NCBI RefSeq assembly: GCF_031987975.1
Contig: NZ_DALZYX010000001.1
Location: 596,531 to 660,530 of the forward strand
Reading direction: 5' to 3'
Length of the DNA stretch: 64,000 nucleotides
DNA from: Pseudescherichia sp031987975
GTDB lineage: Bacteria > Pseudomonadota > Gammaproteobacteria > Enterobacterales > Enterobacteriaceae
Of this stretch, positions 27,225 to 36,613 are shown in pieces (the first letter of the stretch is position 1; each line of letters starts with the position of its first letter). The notes under the pieces are model-generated. The model was not told the DNA's origin, made no database searches, and saw nothing but the letters and a program-made list of their open reading frames with translations. Both the position numbers and the translations under genes were made by a program.

Positions 27225-27536
27225 CTACACCTGCATGCTCATGACATCCTGATACGCTGTGACCAGCTTATTACGTACCTGAATCCCCATCTGCAACGAC
27301 ACGGATGACTTCTGCAGATCGGTCATCACGTCGTTGAGGGCGACGCCCGGCTCGCCGAGGGTAAATTTCTCAGCCTGAGTGCGCGCAGCGTTTTGCGTAT
27401 CGCTGATGCGATCCAGCGCAGCGTGCAGCTGACCTGCGAAGCTAACGGTGGACTCAGCGCCAACGCTCTGGTTTTTCGCCATTCCTGCCGTTGCCTGCAG
27501 CTGGCTGATGACGCCTTCAATCCCCTGAATGGACAT
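27225..27536 (-). CDS. fliE: flagellar basal-body protein FliE
   Basis: Links the MS ring to the proximal rod and is an early export substrate. 103 residues from ATG 27536, which follows AGGGG and gives the family start MSIQGIEGVISQLQ; the frame continues upstream but without support. Transcribed divergently from fliF, as in E. coli. Confidence 0.95.
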   Translation of the reverse strand: MSIQGIEGVISQLQATAGMAKNQSVGAESTVSFAGQLHAALDRISDTQNAARTQAEKFTLGEPGVALNDVMTDLQKSSVSLQMGIQVRNKLVTAYQDVMSMQV

Positions 27537-27764
27537 GGTTTTACCCCTACATGATTTGACTGGCGACGAGATTACCAGCTTGTCAATAAGATGAAGGCGG
27601 TAAATAGCGACAAAAAACCAGGTTATTTGACCCATAGAAAATCGCGATTCATCAAATAATGGCAGGGCCATCAACATGGAACTTTTGTCGTGTTTGCCGA
27701 CCCGGGAGTCCGTTTTGCTTCATTACACGAATAATGCCGTCCACCCAGAGCTACGAGGTGCGCA

Positions 27765-29450
27765 ATGAGTGCGACAGCAACCGCATCACAGAATAAATCT
27801 CTCGAGTGGATGAACCGCCTGCGCGCGAACCCCAGAATTCCCCTGCTCATCGCTGGTGCTGCCGCCATCGCCATTATTGTTGCTATGGTGCTGTGGGCCA
27901 AACAGCCGGACTATCGCGTCCTCTATAGCAACGTCTCCGATCAGGATGGCGGCGCGATTGTTACCCAGCTAACCCAGATGAATATTCCCTACCGCTTCTC
28001 TGAGACCGGTGGCGCGATTGAAGTGCCTGCGGATAAGGTGCATGAGCTGCGTCTGCGTCTGGCCCAGCTGGGGCTGCCGAAAGGCGGCGCGGTTGGCTTT
28101 GAGCTGCTGGACCAGGAGAAGTTTGGTATTAGCCAGTTCAGCGAGCAGGTCAACTACCAGCGTGCGCTGGAGGGCGAGCTGGCCCGCACCATCGAAACGC
28201 TGGGACCGGTAAAATCTGCACGCGTTCACCTGGCGATGCCTAAGCCTTCACTCTTCGTCCGCGAACAGAAATCTCCGTCGGCCTCCGTTACCGTTAACCT
28301 CGCGCCGGGCCGCGCGATGGACGAGGGCCAGATTAGCGCCGTGGTCCATTTAGTCTCCAGCGCCGTGGCTGGCCTGCCGCCGGGTAACGTTACTCTGGTG
28401 GACCAGAGCGGTCGGCTGCTGACCCAGTCCAACACCAGCGGTCGCGATCTTAACGATGCCCAGCTGAAGTATGCCGCCGACGTTGAGGGCCGCGTGCAGC
28501 GCCGCATTGAAGCGATCCTCTCCCCTATCGTTGGCAATGGCAACGTCCATGCCCAGGTTAACGCTCAGATCGACTTTGACAATAAAGAGCAGACGGAAGA
28601 GCAGTATCACCCGAACGGTAACCCGTCCCAGGCGGTAATGCGCTCTCGTCAGCTGAACGAGAGCGAGCAGGTTGGCGGCCCTTATCCGGGCGGCGTGCCG
28701 GGCGCACTCTCTAATCAGCCGGCTCCGGCCAATAACGCGCCGATTACTGCAAATACTCCGCAGAACGGCCAGCAGAACCAGAATGCGCAGCAGACCACGA
28801 CCAGCACGGCAAACAGCGCCGGGCCGCGTAATACGCAGCGCAATGAAACCACTAACTACGAAGTCGATCGCACCATTCGCCACACCAAAATGAACGTGGG
28901 CGATGTGCAACGTCTCTCCGTTGCCGTGGTAGTGAACTATCGCACCCTGGCCGATGGCAAACCGCTGCCGTTGACCGCCGATCAGCTGAAGCAGATCGAG
29001 GACCTGACCCGCGAAGCGATGGGCTTCTCCCAGCAGCGCGGCGATACCCTGAACGTGGTGAACTCCCAGTTCAACGCTAGCGATGAGAGCGCAGGCGAAC
29101 TGCCATTCTGGCAACAGCAAGCCTTTATCGATCAGCTGTTGGCCGCCGGCCGTTGGCTGCTGGTGCTGATTGTCGCCTGGATCCTGTGGCGTAAGGCCGT
29201 CCGTCCGCAACTGGTGCGTCGCGAAGAGGAGCGCAAAGCGCTGCTTGAGAATGCCCAGGCTCGCCAGATGCCGGAAGAGGAAGCCGTTGAGGTTCGCCTC
29301 AGCAAAGATGAGCAGACGCAGCAGCGCCGTGCTAACCAGCGCATGAGCGCCGAGGTGATGAGCCAGCGTATTCGCGAAATGTCAGATAACGATCCGCGCG
29401 TTGTGGCGCTGGTCATCCGCCAGTGGATGAGTGGTGAAGAACATGAGTAA
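27765..29450 (+). CDS. fliF: flagellar MS-ring protein FliF
   Basis: Inner-membrane protein that forms the MS ring and houses the export gate. 561 residues. It has two transmembrane helices (about 25-46 and 450-470) flanking a periplasmic region with two ring-building motifs. A low-complexity Asn/Gln/Thr/Pro-rich segment at about 310-360 is typical of the family. The C-terminal cytoplasmic tail binds FliG. Overlaps fliG by 8 bp; first gene of fliFGHIJK. Confidence 0.97.
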   Translation: MSATATASQNKSLEWMNRLRANPRIPLLIAGAAAIAIIVAMVLWAKQPDYRVLYSNVSDQDGGAIVTQLTQMNIPYRFSETGGAIEVPADKVHELRLRLAQLGLPKGGAVGFELLDQEKFGISQFSEQVNYQRALEGELARTIETLGPVKSARVHLAMPKPSLFVREQKSPSASVTVNLAPGRAMDEGQISAVVHLVSSAVAGLPPGNVTLVDQSGRLLTQSNTSGRDLNDAQLKYAADVEGRVQRRIEAILSPIVGNGNVHAQVNAQIDFDNKEQTEEQYHPNGNPSQAVMRSRQLNESEQVGGPYPGGVPGALSNQPAPANNAPITANTPQNGQQNQNAQQTTTSTANSAGPRNTQRNETTNYEVDRTIRHTKMNVGDVQRLSVAVVVNYRTLADGKPLPLTADQLKQIEDLTREAMGFSQQRGDTLNVVNSQFNASDESAGELPFWQQQAFIDQLLAAGRWLLVLIVAWILWRKAVRPQLVRREEERKALLENAQARQMPEEEAVEVRLSKDEQTQQRRANQRMSAEVMSQRIREMSDNDPRVVALVIRQWMSGEEHE

Positions 29451-30438
29451 CCTTACCGGAACCGAAAAAAGCGTCATCCTGCTGATGACCATTGGTGAAG
29501 ACCGTGCGGCGGAGGTGTTCAAGCATCTCTCCCAGCGCGAGGTTCAGCACCTGAGTACCGCCATGGCCGGCGTGCGCCAGATCTCCAACAAGCAGCTGAC
29601 CGACGTCCTGCAGGAGTTCGAGCAGGAGGCAGAGCAGTTCGCTGCGCTCAATATCAACGCCAACGACTACCTGCGTTCGGTGCTGGTGAAAGCGCTCGGC
29701 GAAGAGCGTGCAGCTAGCCTGCTGGAGGATATTCTCGAGACTCGCGATACCTCCAGCGGCATCGAAACGCTCAACTTTATGGAGCCGCAGACCGCCGCCG
29801 ATCTTATCCGCGACGAGCATCCGCAGATCATCGCCACCATCCTTGTGCACCTTAAGCGCGGTCAGGCGGCAGATATTCTTGCCCTCTTCGATGAGCGCCT
29901 GCGTCACGACGTGATGCTGCGTATCGCCACCTTCGGCGGCGTCCAGCCGGCGGCGCTGGCAGAGCTGACCGAGGTGCTGAATAGCCTGCTCGACGGCCAG
30001 AACCTCAAGCGCAGCAAAATGGGCGGCGTGAGAACCGCGGCCGAGATCATCAACCTGATGAAGACCCAGCAGGAAGAGGCGGTCATTACCGCCGTGCGCG
30101 AATTTGATGGCGAGCTGGCACAGAAAATTATCGACGAGATGTTCCTGTTCGAAAACCTCTCCGAGGTGGACGACCGCAGCATCCAGCGCCTGCTGCAGGA
30201 AGTGGATTCCGAATCCCTGCTTATTGCGCTCAAAGGTTCCGAACAGCCGCTGCGCGAGAAGTTCCTGCGCAACATGTCCCAGCGTGCGGCAGATATTCTG
30301 CGCGACGACCTTGCCAACCGTGGGCCGGTGCGTCTCTCCCAGGTGGAGAACGAACAGAAAGCCATCCTGCTTATCGTTCGTCGTCTGGCCGAGACCGGCG
30401 AGATGGTAATTGGCAGCGGCGAGGATACCTATGTCTAA
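29443..30438 (+). CDS. fliG: flagellar motor switch protein FliG
   Basis: Rotor protein that takes torque from the MotAB stator and switches rotation. 331 residues from ATG 29443, identical in length to E. coli. The armadillo domains contain the EHPQIIATILVHL motif, and the charged torque helix (near 275-295, REKFLRNMSQRAADILRDD) is intact. Overlaps fliF and fliH. Confidence 0.97.
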   Translation: MSNLTGTEKSVILLMTIGEDRAAEVFKHLSQREVQHLSTAMAGVRQISNKQLTDVLQEFEQEAEQFAALNINANDYLRSVLVKALGEERAASLLEDILETRDTSSGIETLNFMEPQTAADLIRDEHPQIIATILVHLKRGQAADILALFDERLRHDVMLRIATFGGVQPAALAELTEVLNSLLDGQNLKRSKMGGVRTAAEIINLMKTQQEEAVITAVREFDGELAQKIIDEMFLFENLSEVDDRSIQRLLQEVDSESLLIALKGSEQPLREKFLRNMSQRAADILRDDLANRGPVRLSQVENEQKAILLIVRRLAETGEMVIGSGEDTYV

Positions 30439-31144
30439 CGAACTGCCGTGGAAAATCTGGACGCCGGAAGATCTGGCGATGCCGGTAAGCGAGTTCGTTC
30501 CGGCGGTGGCGCAAAGCGATGGCGATGATGCCCCGCAGGAAGGCGAAGAGATCGTTTTAACCGAAGAGCAGAAGCAACAGCAGCAGCTGGCGCAGCTGCA
30601 GATCCAGGCCCACGAGCAGGGATACAGTGCCGGTCTCGCTGAAGGTCGGCAGACCGGTCATAGCAAAGGGTATCAGGAAGGGCTGGCTCAGGGTCTTGAA
30701 CAGGGTCTGGCCCAGGCCCAGCAGCAGCAGGCTCCCGTCCATGCCCGAATGCAGCAGCTGGCGAATGAGTTTCAGCACAGCCTTGACGCGCTGGACAGCG
30801 TTATCGCCTCCCGCCTGATGCAGATGGCGCTGGAGGCGGCACGCCAGATCATTGGCCAGACGCCGAGCGTGGATAGCACCGCCCTGATCAAACAGATCCA
30901 ACAGCTGCTCCAACAGGAGCCGCTGTTTAACGGCAAGCCGCAGCTGCGCGTTCATCCGGACGATCTCCAGCGCGTTGAGGATATGCTGGGCGCGACGCTG
31001 AGCCTGCACGGCTGGCGTCTGCGCGGCGATCCGACGCTTCATCCGGGTGGGTGTAAGGTGTCCGCCGACGAGGGCGATCTGGATGCCAGCGTCGCCACCC
31101 GCTGGCAGGAACTGTGCCGCCTGGCCGCACCGGGAGTGATCTAA
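30431..31144 (+). CDS. fliH: flagellar export apparatus stator FliH
   Basis: Dimeric peripheral stalk that binds and regulates the FliI ATPase and docks it to FliN and FlhA. 237 residues from ATG 30431. The acidic N-terminal region is more variable. A GxxxG-repeat helix follows (AEGRQTGHSKGYQEGLAQG, about 75-100), then the conserved V-ATPase E-like C-terminal half. Overlaps fliG by 8 bp, and its stop overlaps the fliI start. Confidence 0.96.
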   Translation: MSNELPWKIWTPEDLAMPVSEFVPAVAQSDGDDAPQEGEEIVLTEEQKQQQQLAQLQIQAHEQGYSAGLAEGRQTGHSKGYQEGLAQGLEQGLAQAQQQQAPVHARMQQLANEFQHSLDALDSVIASRLMQMALEAARQIIGQTPSVDSTALIKQIQQLLQQEPLFNGKPQLRVHPDDLQRVEDMLGATLSLHGWRLRGDPTLHPGGCKVSADEGDLDASVATRWQELCRLAAPGVI

Positions 31145-32514
31145 TGACTGCGCGCCTGACCCGCTGGCTCACCACGCTGGACAACTTTGAAAGCAAAATG
31201 GCGCAGCTGCCGACGGTACGCCGCTACGGACGCCTGACCCGTGCCACCGGCCTGGTGCTGGAGGCGACTGGTCTCCAGCTGCCGCTGGGGGCAACCTGCG
31301 TTATCGAGCGTCAGGAGAGTGGCGAGACGCGGGAAGTAGAGAGTGAAGTGGTAGGCTTTAATGGCCAGCGCCTCTTCCTGATGCCACTGGAAGAGGTAGA
31401 AGGCATTCTGCCCGGCGCACGCGTTTATGCCCGCAGCGCCAGCGCCGACGGCCTGCACAGCGGAAAACAGCTGCCGTTAGGTCCGGCACTGCTGGGCCGG
31501 GTACTGGACGGCGGCGGCAAACCGCTGGATGGCCTGCCCTCCCCTGACACCACCGAAACCGGGGCGCTGATCACTCAGCCATTCAACCCACTCCAGCGTA
31601 CCCCCATTGAGCACGTGCTTGATACCGGCGTGCGGCCGATCAACGCCCTGTTAACCGTGGGGCGCGGCCAGCGTATGGGCCTGTTCGCTGGCTCCGGCGT
31701 CGGTAAGAGCGTGCTGCTGGGAATGATGGCACGTTACACCCAGGCCGACGTGATTGTCGTCGGGCTGATTGGCGAGCGTGGCCGTGAAGTAAAAGATTTT
31801 ATTGAGAATATCCTTGGCGCAGAGGGTCGCGCCCGGTCGGTGGTGATCGCCGCCCCGGCGGACGTCTCGCCGCTGCTGCGTATGCAGGGAGCCGCCTACG
31901 CCACGCGCATTGCGGAAGACTTCCGCGATCGCGGTCAGCACGTGCTGCTGATCATGGACTCTCTCACCCGTTATGCGATGGCCCAGCGTGAGATCGCCCT
32001 GGCGATTGGCGAGCCGCCGGCGACCAAAGGCTATCCGCCCTCGGTGTTTGCCAAGCTGCCCGCGCTGGTTGAACGCGCCGGTAATGGCATCCACGGCGGC
32101 GGATCGATTACCGCCTTCTATACCGTGCTGACCGAAGGGGATGACCAGCAGGATCCTATCGCCGACTCCGCCCGCGCGATCCTCGATGGTCACATTGTGC
32201 TGTCGCGGCGGCTGGCGGAAGCCGGACACTATCCGGCTATCGATATTGAAGCCTCTATCAGCCGTGCCATGACCGCATTAATTAGCGAGCAGCACTACGC
32301 CAGGGTTAGACATTTCAAACAGCTGCTCTCCAGCTTCCAGCGCAACCGCGATCTGGTCAGCGTAGGCGCCTATGCCCGGGGTAGCGATCCGATGCTGGAT
32401 AAAGCCATTGCCCTGTGGCCGCAGCTGGAGGCCTATCTCCAGCAGGGTATTTTTGAACGCGCCGGATGGGAAGAGTCCATCCAGGGCTTAGAGCTTATTT
32501 TCCCGACGGTGTAA
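31144..32514 (+). CDS. fliI: flagellum-specific ATPase FliI
   Basis: Hexameric ATPase of the flagellar type III export system. 456 residues from ATG 31144 (TAATG overlap with fliH), one less than E. coli. Walker A AGSGVGKS lies near 180-187, Walker B LLIMDSLTRY near 270, and the catalytic-glutamate region GERGREV near 210. F1-beta-like fold, strongly conserved. Confidence 0.97.
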   Translation: MTARLTRWLTTLDNFESKMAQLPTVRRYGRLTRATGLVLEATGLQLPLGATCVIERQESGETREVESEVVGFNGQRLFLMPLEEVEGILPGARVYARSASADGLHSGKQLPLGPALLGRVLDGGGKPLDGLPSPDTTETGALITQPFNPLQRTPIEHVLDTGVRPINALLTVGRGQRMGLFAGSGVGKSVLLGMMARYTQADVIVVGLIGERGREVKDFIENILGAEGRARSVVIAAPADVSPLLRMQGAAYATRIAEDFRDRGQHVLLIMDSLTRYAMAQREIALAIGEPPATKGYPPSVFAKLPALVERAGNGIHGGGSITAFYTVLTEGDDQQDPIADSARAILDGHIVLSRRLAEAGHYPAIDIEASISRAMTALISEQHYARVRHFKQLLSSFQRNRDLVSVGAYARGSDPMLDKAIALWPQLEAYLQQGIFERAGWEESIQGLELIFPTV

Positions 32515-32538
32515 CAGAAGAGTGGGAGGGCGACGATC

Positions 32539-32982
32539 GTGACGCAGAATAGCGCATTAACGACGCTAAAGGATCTGGCTGAAAAAGCGGTGGATGACGC
32601 AGCGATACGCCTCGGTGAGATGCGCCGGGGATGCCAGCAGGCGGAAGAGCAGCTCAAGATGCTGATGGATTATCAGAACGAGTACCGCAACAACCTTAAC
32701 ACGGATATGACCCAGGGCATTGGCAGCCAGCGCTGGCAGAACTACCAGCAGTTTATCTCTACGCTGGAGAAAGCCATTGAGCAGCATCGCCAGCAGCTGA
32801 TGCAGTGGACAACGAAAGTCGAACAGGCGCTGAATGCCTGGCGAGAGAAGAAACAACGTTTGCAGACGTGGCAAACCCTACAGGATCGGCAGACCGCTGC
32901 CGCCCTGCTGGCGGAGAACCGCCTCGATCAGAAAAAAATGGATGAGTTCGCCCAGCGCGCTTCAATGAGGAAACCAGAGTGA
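32539..32982 (+). CDS. fliJ: flagellar export chaperone FliJ
   Basis: Coiled-coil central-stalk protein that links the FliI ring to FlhA and cycles export chaperones. 147 residues from a GTG start at 32539 with GGAGGG nine bases upstream; the length equals E. coli FliJ. Its last codons overlap the fliK start (GTGA). Confidence 0.95.
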   Translation: MTQNSALTTLKDLAEKAVDDAAIRLGEMRRGCQQAEEQLKMLMDYQNEYRNNLNTDMTQGIGSQRWQNYQQFISTLEKAIEQHRQQLMQWTTKVEQALNAWREKKQRLQTWQTLQDRQTAAALLAENRLDQKKMDEFAQRASMRKPE

Positions 32983-34241
32983 TCACTTTGCCAAAACTGC
33001 TTGTTACCGATGCCGATACCCCTGGCGGCCTGCAAACAGGTAAAGCGGCGACGGGCGCAGAAGACTTTCTTGCCCTGCTGTCAGGCGCGCTTACCGGCAC
33101 CCAGACGGCGGGCGAAGAGGCTCCCCTTACCCTTAACGATCTGCGCACGGCAGGGGCGACCCTCCAGCAGAGCCTGCTGAAAGCCGGTGCGGATGAGGCT
33201 GATACCCGCTCCCCGGCGGTGCAGCTGGCCGCTCTGCTCGCCCGTACGCCTGCAGCCGCTGCCGCTGCGACAGCAGACGAAAACCAGACCGCCGCACCGT
33301 TACAGAGCGAAACGCAGGCTATTTTAGCTAGCCTGACCGGCGGCCTGAAGGGCATAACCGCTACGGCTCCGCAGGCACAGCAGACCGCGGCCACCGCTGA
33401 CGACGACACGCGTAGCGATCTGAGCGAAGAGGAGTTGGCAGGGCTGAGCGCCCTGTTGGCAATGCTGCCGCATCAGCAAACGGTCGCCGCAGCCGTGCCG
33501 AAAAGTGACACTGCCGCCTCTCCTGCCTCGGTTAACACCTTCGCTGGCCGCAGTCAGGATCTCGCCTCGCTTAACGGGAAACCTGTCGCTGCGTTAACGC
33601 CGGCGATTAACGGTGAAGCTGACGAAGGGAATTTCACTAACGTAGCTGAAAGCCTGCAGCAGGCCGCCCAGCAGACCACGGCTACGCCGCTGAAAAGCAC
33701 CGCAGAGACCGCCGTGCAGGCAGTGAATACCAGCGTCAGCCTTGCGCCTGCGGTGACCACCGCCGCCCCGGCACAGGCCAGCGCCCCGGTTGCCGCGCCG
33801 GTGATCAGCGCCCCGCTGGGCAGCAGTGAATGGCAGCAGACCATCAGCCAGAATATCACCCTGTTTACGAAGCAGGGCCAGCAGAGCGCCGAGTTGCGCC
33901 TGCATCCGGAAGATTTAGGCCAGGTGCAGATTAGCCTGAAGATTGACGATAACCAGGCCCAGCTGCAGATGGTTTCTCAGCACAGCCACGTTCGTGCCGC
34001 ACTGGAAGCCGCACTGCCGGTATTGCGCACCCAGCTGGCAGAAAATGGCATTCAGCTTGGTCAGAGTAGCATCAGCAGCGAAAGCTCCGCCGGTCAGCAG
34101 CAGTCCTCTTCCCAGCAGCAGCAGGCCTCTCGCTCAGGCCACGGCGGCACCTTTGCCGCTGACGAAGAAGATGCGCTGATCGTCCCGGCGAGCCTGCAAT
34201 CTCTTGCTCGCGGCAACAGCGCAGTAGACATCTTTGCCTAA
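32979..34241 (+). CDS. fliK: flagellar hook-length control protein FliK
   Basis: Secreted ruler that measures hook length and switches export specificity through FlhB. 420 residues, longer than E. coli (375); the extra lies in the Ala/Thr/Pro-rich ruler portion (about 60-270), which sets length. The C-terminal switch domain (about 280-370, SAELRLHPEDLGQVQISLKI) is conserved, followed by a Gln/Ser-rich tail. GTG start overlapping fliJ. Confidence 0.94.
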   Translation: MITLPKLLVTDADTPGGLQTGKAATGAEDFLALLSGALTGTQTAGEEAPLTLNDLRTAGATLQQSLLKAGADEADTRSPAVQLAALLARTPAAAAAATADENQTAAPLQSETQAILASLTGGLKGITATAPQAQQTAATADDDTRSDLSEEELAGLSALLAMLPHQQTVAAAVPKSDTAASPASVNTFAGRSQDLASLNGKPVAALTPAINGEADEGNFTNVAESLQQAAQQTTATPLKSTAETAVQAVNTSVSLAPAVTTAAPAQASAPVAAPVISAPLGSSEWQQTISQNITLFTKQGQQSAELRLHPEDLGQVQISLKIDDNQAQLQMVSQHSHVRAALEAALPVLRTQLAENGIQLGQSSISSESSAGQQQSSSQQQQASRSGHGGTFAADEEDALIVPASLQSLARGNSAVDIFA

Positions 34242-34256
34242 ACGCAAAAGGTAGCA

Positions 34257-34309
34257 TGATTATCCCCGTCTTTTCCGCCCTTTGACGGACGCAGGACACG
34301 GGATAATCA
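34257..34309. other. long imperfect inverted repeat between fliK and fliL
   Basis: Arms TGATTATCCCCGT and ACGGGATAATCA pair with one bulged C. The loop is about 28 bases and contains further pairing (TCCG/CGGA). It lies in the only sizeable gap between fliF and fliR and could terminate fliFGHIJK or be an RNA-processing element. Confidence 0.5.
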
Positions 34310-34346
34310 GCCCATAAGCAGTACCGAAACAGGAAGCACGTAACAG

Positions 34347-34814
34347 ATGACTGACGCCGCAATTAGCAAAAAGAAAAAACGCTCAATCTGGATCCCGCTG
34401 TTGGTGTTGATCACGCTCGCCGCGTGTGCCACCGCCGGGTATAGCTACTGGCGCATGCACCAGCAGCCAGGGGAAGAGGTCAAAGCCGAAGCACCGCCGC
34501 CGCCCGCGCCGGTCTTTTTCGCGCTGGATACCTTTACCGTTAACCTGGGCGAGGCCGATCGCGTCTTTTACGTTGGTATCACCCTGCGCCTGAAAGACGA
34601 AGCCACCCGTGCGCGCCTGAGTGAGTACCTCCCGGAGGTGCGTAGCCGCCTGCTGCTGCTCTTCTCCCGTCAGGATGCCACCCAGCTGGCGACCGATGAA
34701 GGCAAGCGCCAGCTGGTTGCTGCCATTAAAGAGACGCTCTCTCCGCCGTTAGTCCCTGGCCAGCCGAAGCAGGAAGTGACTGACGTTCTCTATACAGCTT
34801 TCATTTTGCGGTAA
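34347..34814 (+). CDS. fliL: flagellar basal-body-associated protein FliL
   Basis: Single-pass inner-membrane protein that surrounds the stator and strengthens torque, important for swarming. 155 residues. Basic N-terminus, transmembrane helix at about 14-34, then a Pro-rich linker and a stomatin-like periplasmic domain. First gene of fliLMNOPQR, separated from fliK by a 105-bp gap with an inverted repeat. Confidence 0.95.
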   Translation: MTDAAISKKKKRSIWIPLLVLITLAACATAGYSYWRMHQQPGEEVKAEAPPPPAPVFFALDTFTVNLGEADRVFYVGITLRLKDEATRARLSEYLPEVRSRLLLLFSRQDATQLATDEGKRQLVAAIKETLSPPLVPGQPKQEVTDVLYTAFILR

Positions 34815-34818
34815 AGAC

Positions 34819-35823
34819 ATGGGCGATAGCATTCTTTCACAGGCCGAAATTGATGCGCTGCTGAACGGCGACAGCGAACAGAGCGATGCTCCGCAGCCCG
34901 GCAAGGGGGGCGAGAGTGATATTCGCCCTTACGATCCCAATACCCAGCGCCGGGTGGTACGTGAACGCCTGCAGGCGCTGGAGATTATTAACGAACGTTT
35001 TGCGCGCCAGTTCCGTATGGGGCTGTTTAACCTGCTGCGTCGCAGCCCGGACATTACGGTGGGGGCGATCCGTATTCAGCCCTACCATGAGTTCGCGCGT
35101 AACCTGCCGGTACCGACCAACCTTAACCTGATCCACCTGAAGCCGCTGCGCGGTACCGGGCTGGTGGTCTTCTCGCCAAGCCTGGTGTTTATCGCCGTGG
35201 ATAACCTGTTCGGCGGCGATGGCCGTTTCCCGACCAAGGTTGAAGGTCGCGAATTTACTCATACCGAGCAGCGGGTGATCAACCGCATGCTGAAGCTGGC
35301 GCTGGAAGGCTACAGCGACGCATGGAAGGCGATCCATCCGCTGGACGTTGAGTATGTCCGTTCGGAGATGCAGGTGAAGTTTACCAACATCACCACCTCG
35401 CCGAACGATATCGTCGTCAATACCCCTTTCCACGTGGAGATTGGTAACCTGACCGGCGAGTTTAATATCTGTCTGCCCTTCAGCATGATTGAACCGCTGC
35501 GCGAGACGCTGGTTAACCCGCCGCTGGAGAACTCCCGCAATGAGGATCAGAACTGGCGCGATAACCTGGTTCGCCAGGTGCAGCATTCAGAGCTGGAGCT
35601 GATCGCTAACTTCGGCGATGTCCCGCTGCGCCTGTCGCAGATCCTGAAACTGCAGCCCGGCGACGTGCTGCCGATTGAAAAACCCGATCGCATCATCGCC
35701 CATGTAGACGGCGTGCCCGTGCTCACCAGCCAGTACGGCACCGTTAACGGCCAGTATGCCCTGCGCGTTGAACATTTGATCAACCCGATTTTGAATTCGC
35801 TGAATGAGGAACAGCCCAAATGA
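34819..35823 (+). CDS. fliM: flagellar motor switch protein FliM
   Basis: C-ring protein that binds phospho-CheY and relays switching to FliG. 334 residues. The N-terminal CheY-binding peptide (ILSQAEIDALLNG, 5-17) is intact, followed by the CheC-like middle domain and a C-terminal SpoA domain that pairs with FliN. Overlaps fliN by 4 bp. Confidence 0.97.
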   Translation: MGDSILSQAEIDALLNGDSEQSDAPQPGKGGESDIRPYDPNTQRRVVRERLQALEIINERFARQFRMGLFNLLRRSPDITVGAIRIQPYHEFARNLPVPTNLNLIHLKPLRGTGLVVFSPSLVFIAVDNLFGGDGRFPTKVEGREFTHTEQRVINRMLKLALEGYSDAWKAIHPLDVEYVRSEMQVKFTNITTSPNDIVVNTPFHVEIGNLTGEFNICLPFSMIEPLRETLVNPPLENSRNEDQNWRDNLVRQVQHSELELIANFGDVPLRLSQILKLQPGDVLPIEKPDRIIAHVDGVPVLTSQYGTVNGQYALRVEHLINPILNSLNEEQPK

Positions 35824-36236
35824 GTGATATGAACAATCCGTCCGATGAGAACGGCAGTGCAATGGACGATCTGTGGGCTGATGCGTTGAACGAACAAAAA
35901 ACCACCACCGGCAGCAAAAGCAACACCGACTCGGTGTTTCAGCAGTTTGGCGGCGGTGATGTCAGCGGTACTTTGCAGGATATCGATCTGATTATGGACA
36001 TCCCGGTGAAGCTAACCGTGGAGCTTGGCCGTACCCGCATGACCATTAAAGAGCTGCTGCGCCTGACCCAAGGGTCGGTGGTGGCGCTGGACGGTCTCGC
36101 TGGCGAGCCGCTGGATATCCTGATTAACGGTTACCTGATTGCCCAGGGCGAAGTTGTGGTTGTCGCCGACAAGTACGGCGTGCGTATTACCGATATCATC
36201 ACGCCGTCCGAACGTATGCGTCGTTTGAGCCGCTAA
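35820..36236 (+). CDS. fliN: flagellar motor switch protein FliN
   Basis: Lower C-ring protein that also docks FliH-FliI at the export gate. 138 residues. The acidic variable N-terminal 50 residues are followed by the SpoA domain (LIMDIPVKLTVELGRTRMTI onward), essentially identical to E. coli. ATGA overlap with fliM. Confidence 0.97.
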   Translation: MSDMNNPSDENGSAMDDLWADALNEQKTTTGSKSNTDSVFQQFGGGDVSGTLQDIDLIMDIPVKLTVELGRTRMTIKELLRLTQGSVVALDGLAGEPLDILINGYLIAQGEVVVVADKYGVRITDIITPSERMRRLSR

Positions 36237-36238
36237 GC

Positions 36239-36613
36239 ATGAAAACCCAGGCTACCGTTGTCCAGCCCACTGCCGTCTCCGGTGCTCCGCTGGTGCAGGT
36301 CACCGGCGCGCTGCTGGGCATTATTGCCTTGATCCTCGCGGCGGCCTGGCTGGCGAAGCGGATGGGTTTCGGCGGCCGAACCGCCAGCGCCCGTGGCCTG
36401 AAGGTAAGCGCCAGCACTACCGTTGGCCCGCGCGAGCGGGTGATTATCGTTGACGTTGACGATGCGCGGCTGGTACTGGGTGTGACACCGTCACAAATCA
36501 GCCTGCTGCATACGCTTCCCCCTGCGCCGCCTGTCAGCGACGCGCCGAAAGAGAACACCCCGGATTTTCAGGCCGTGTTAAAGAATTTGATTAAGCGTTC
36601 CGGGAGATCCTGA
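36239..36613 (+). CDS. fliO: flagellar export scaffold protein FliO
   Basis: Inner-membrane scaffold that helps assemble the FliP ring. 124 residues with one transmembrane helix at about 20-42, then a small cytoplasmic domain. Two-base gap after fliN and one-base overlap with fliP. Confidence 0.93.
   Translation: MKTQATVVQPTAVSGAPLVQVTGALLGIIALILAAAWLAKRMGFGGRTASARGLKVSASTTVGPRERVIIVDVDDARLVLGVTPSQISLLHTLPPAPPVSDAPKENTPDFQAVLKNLIKRSGRS

Noticed and set aside
28350..29210. 286-codon open frame antisense to fliF
   Set aside because: It lies wholly opposite a strongly conserved gene, has low-complexity composition typical of a shadow frame, and no ribosome site.
34837..35586. 249-codon open frame antisense to fliM
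   Set aside because: Complement of a conserved coding region; no independent coding signs.
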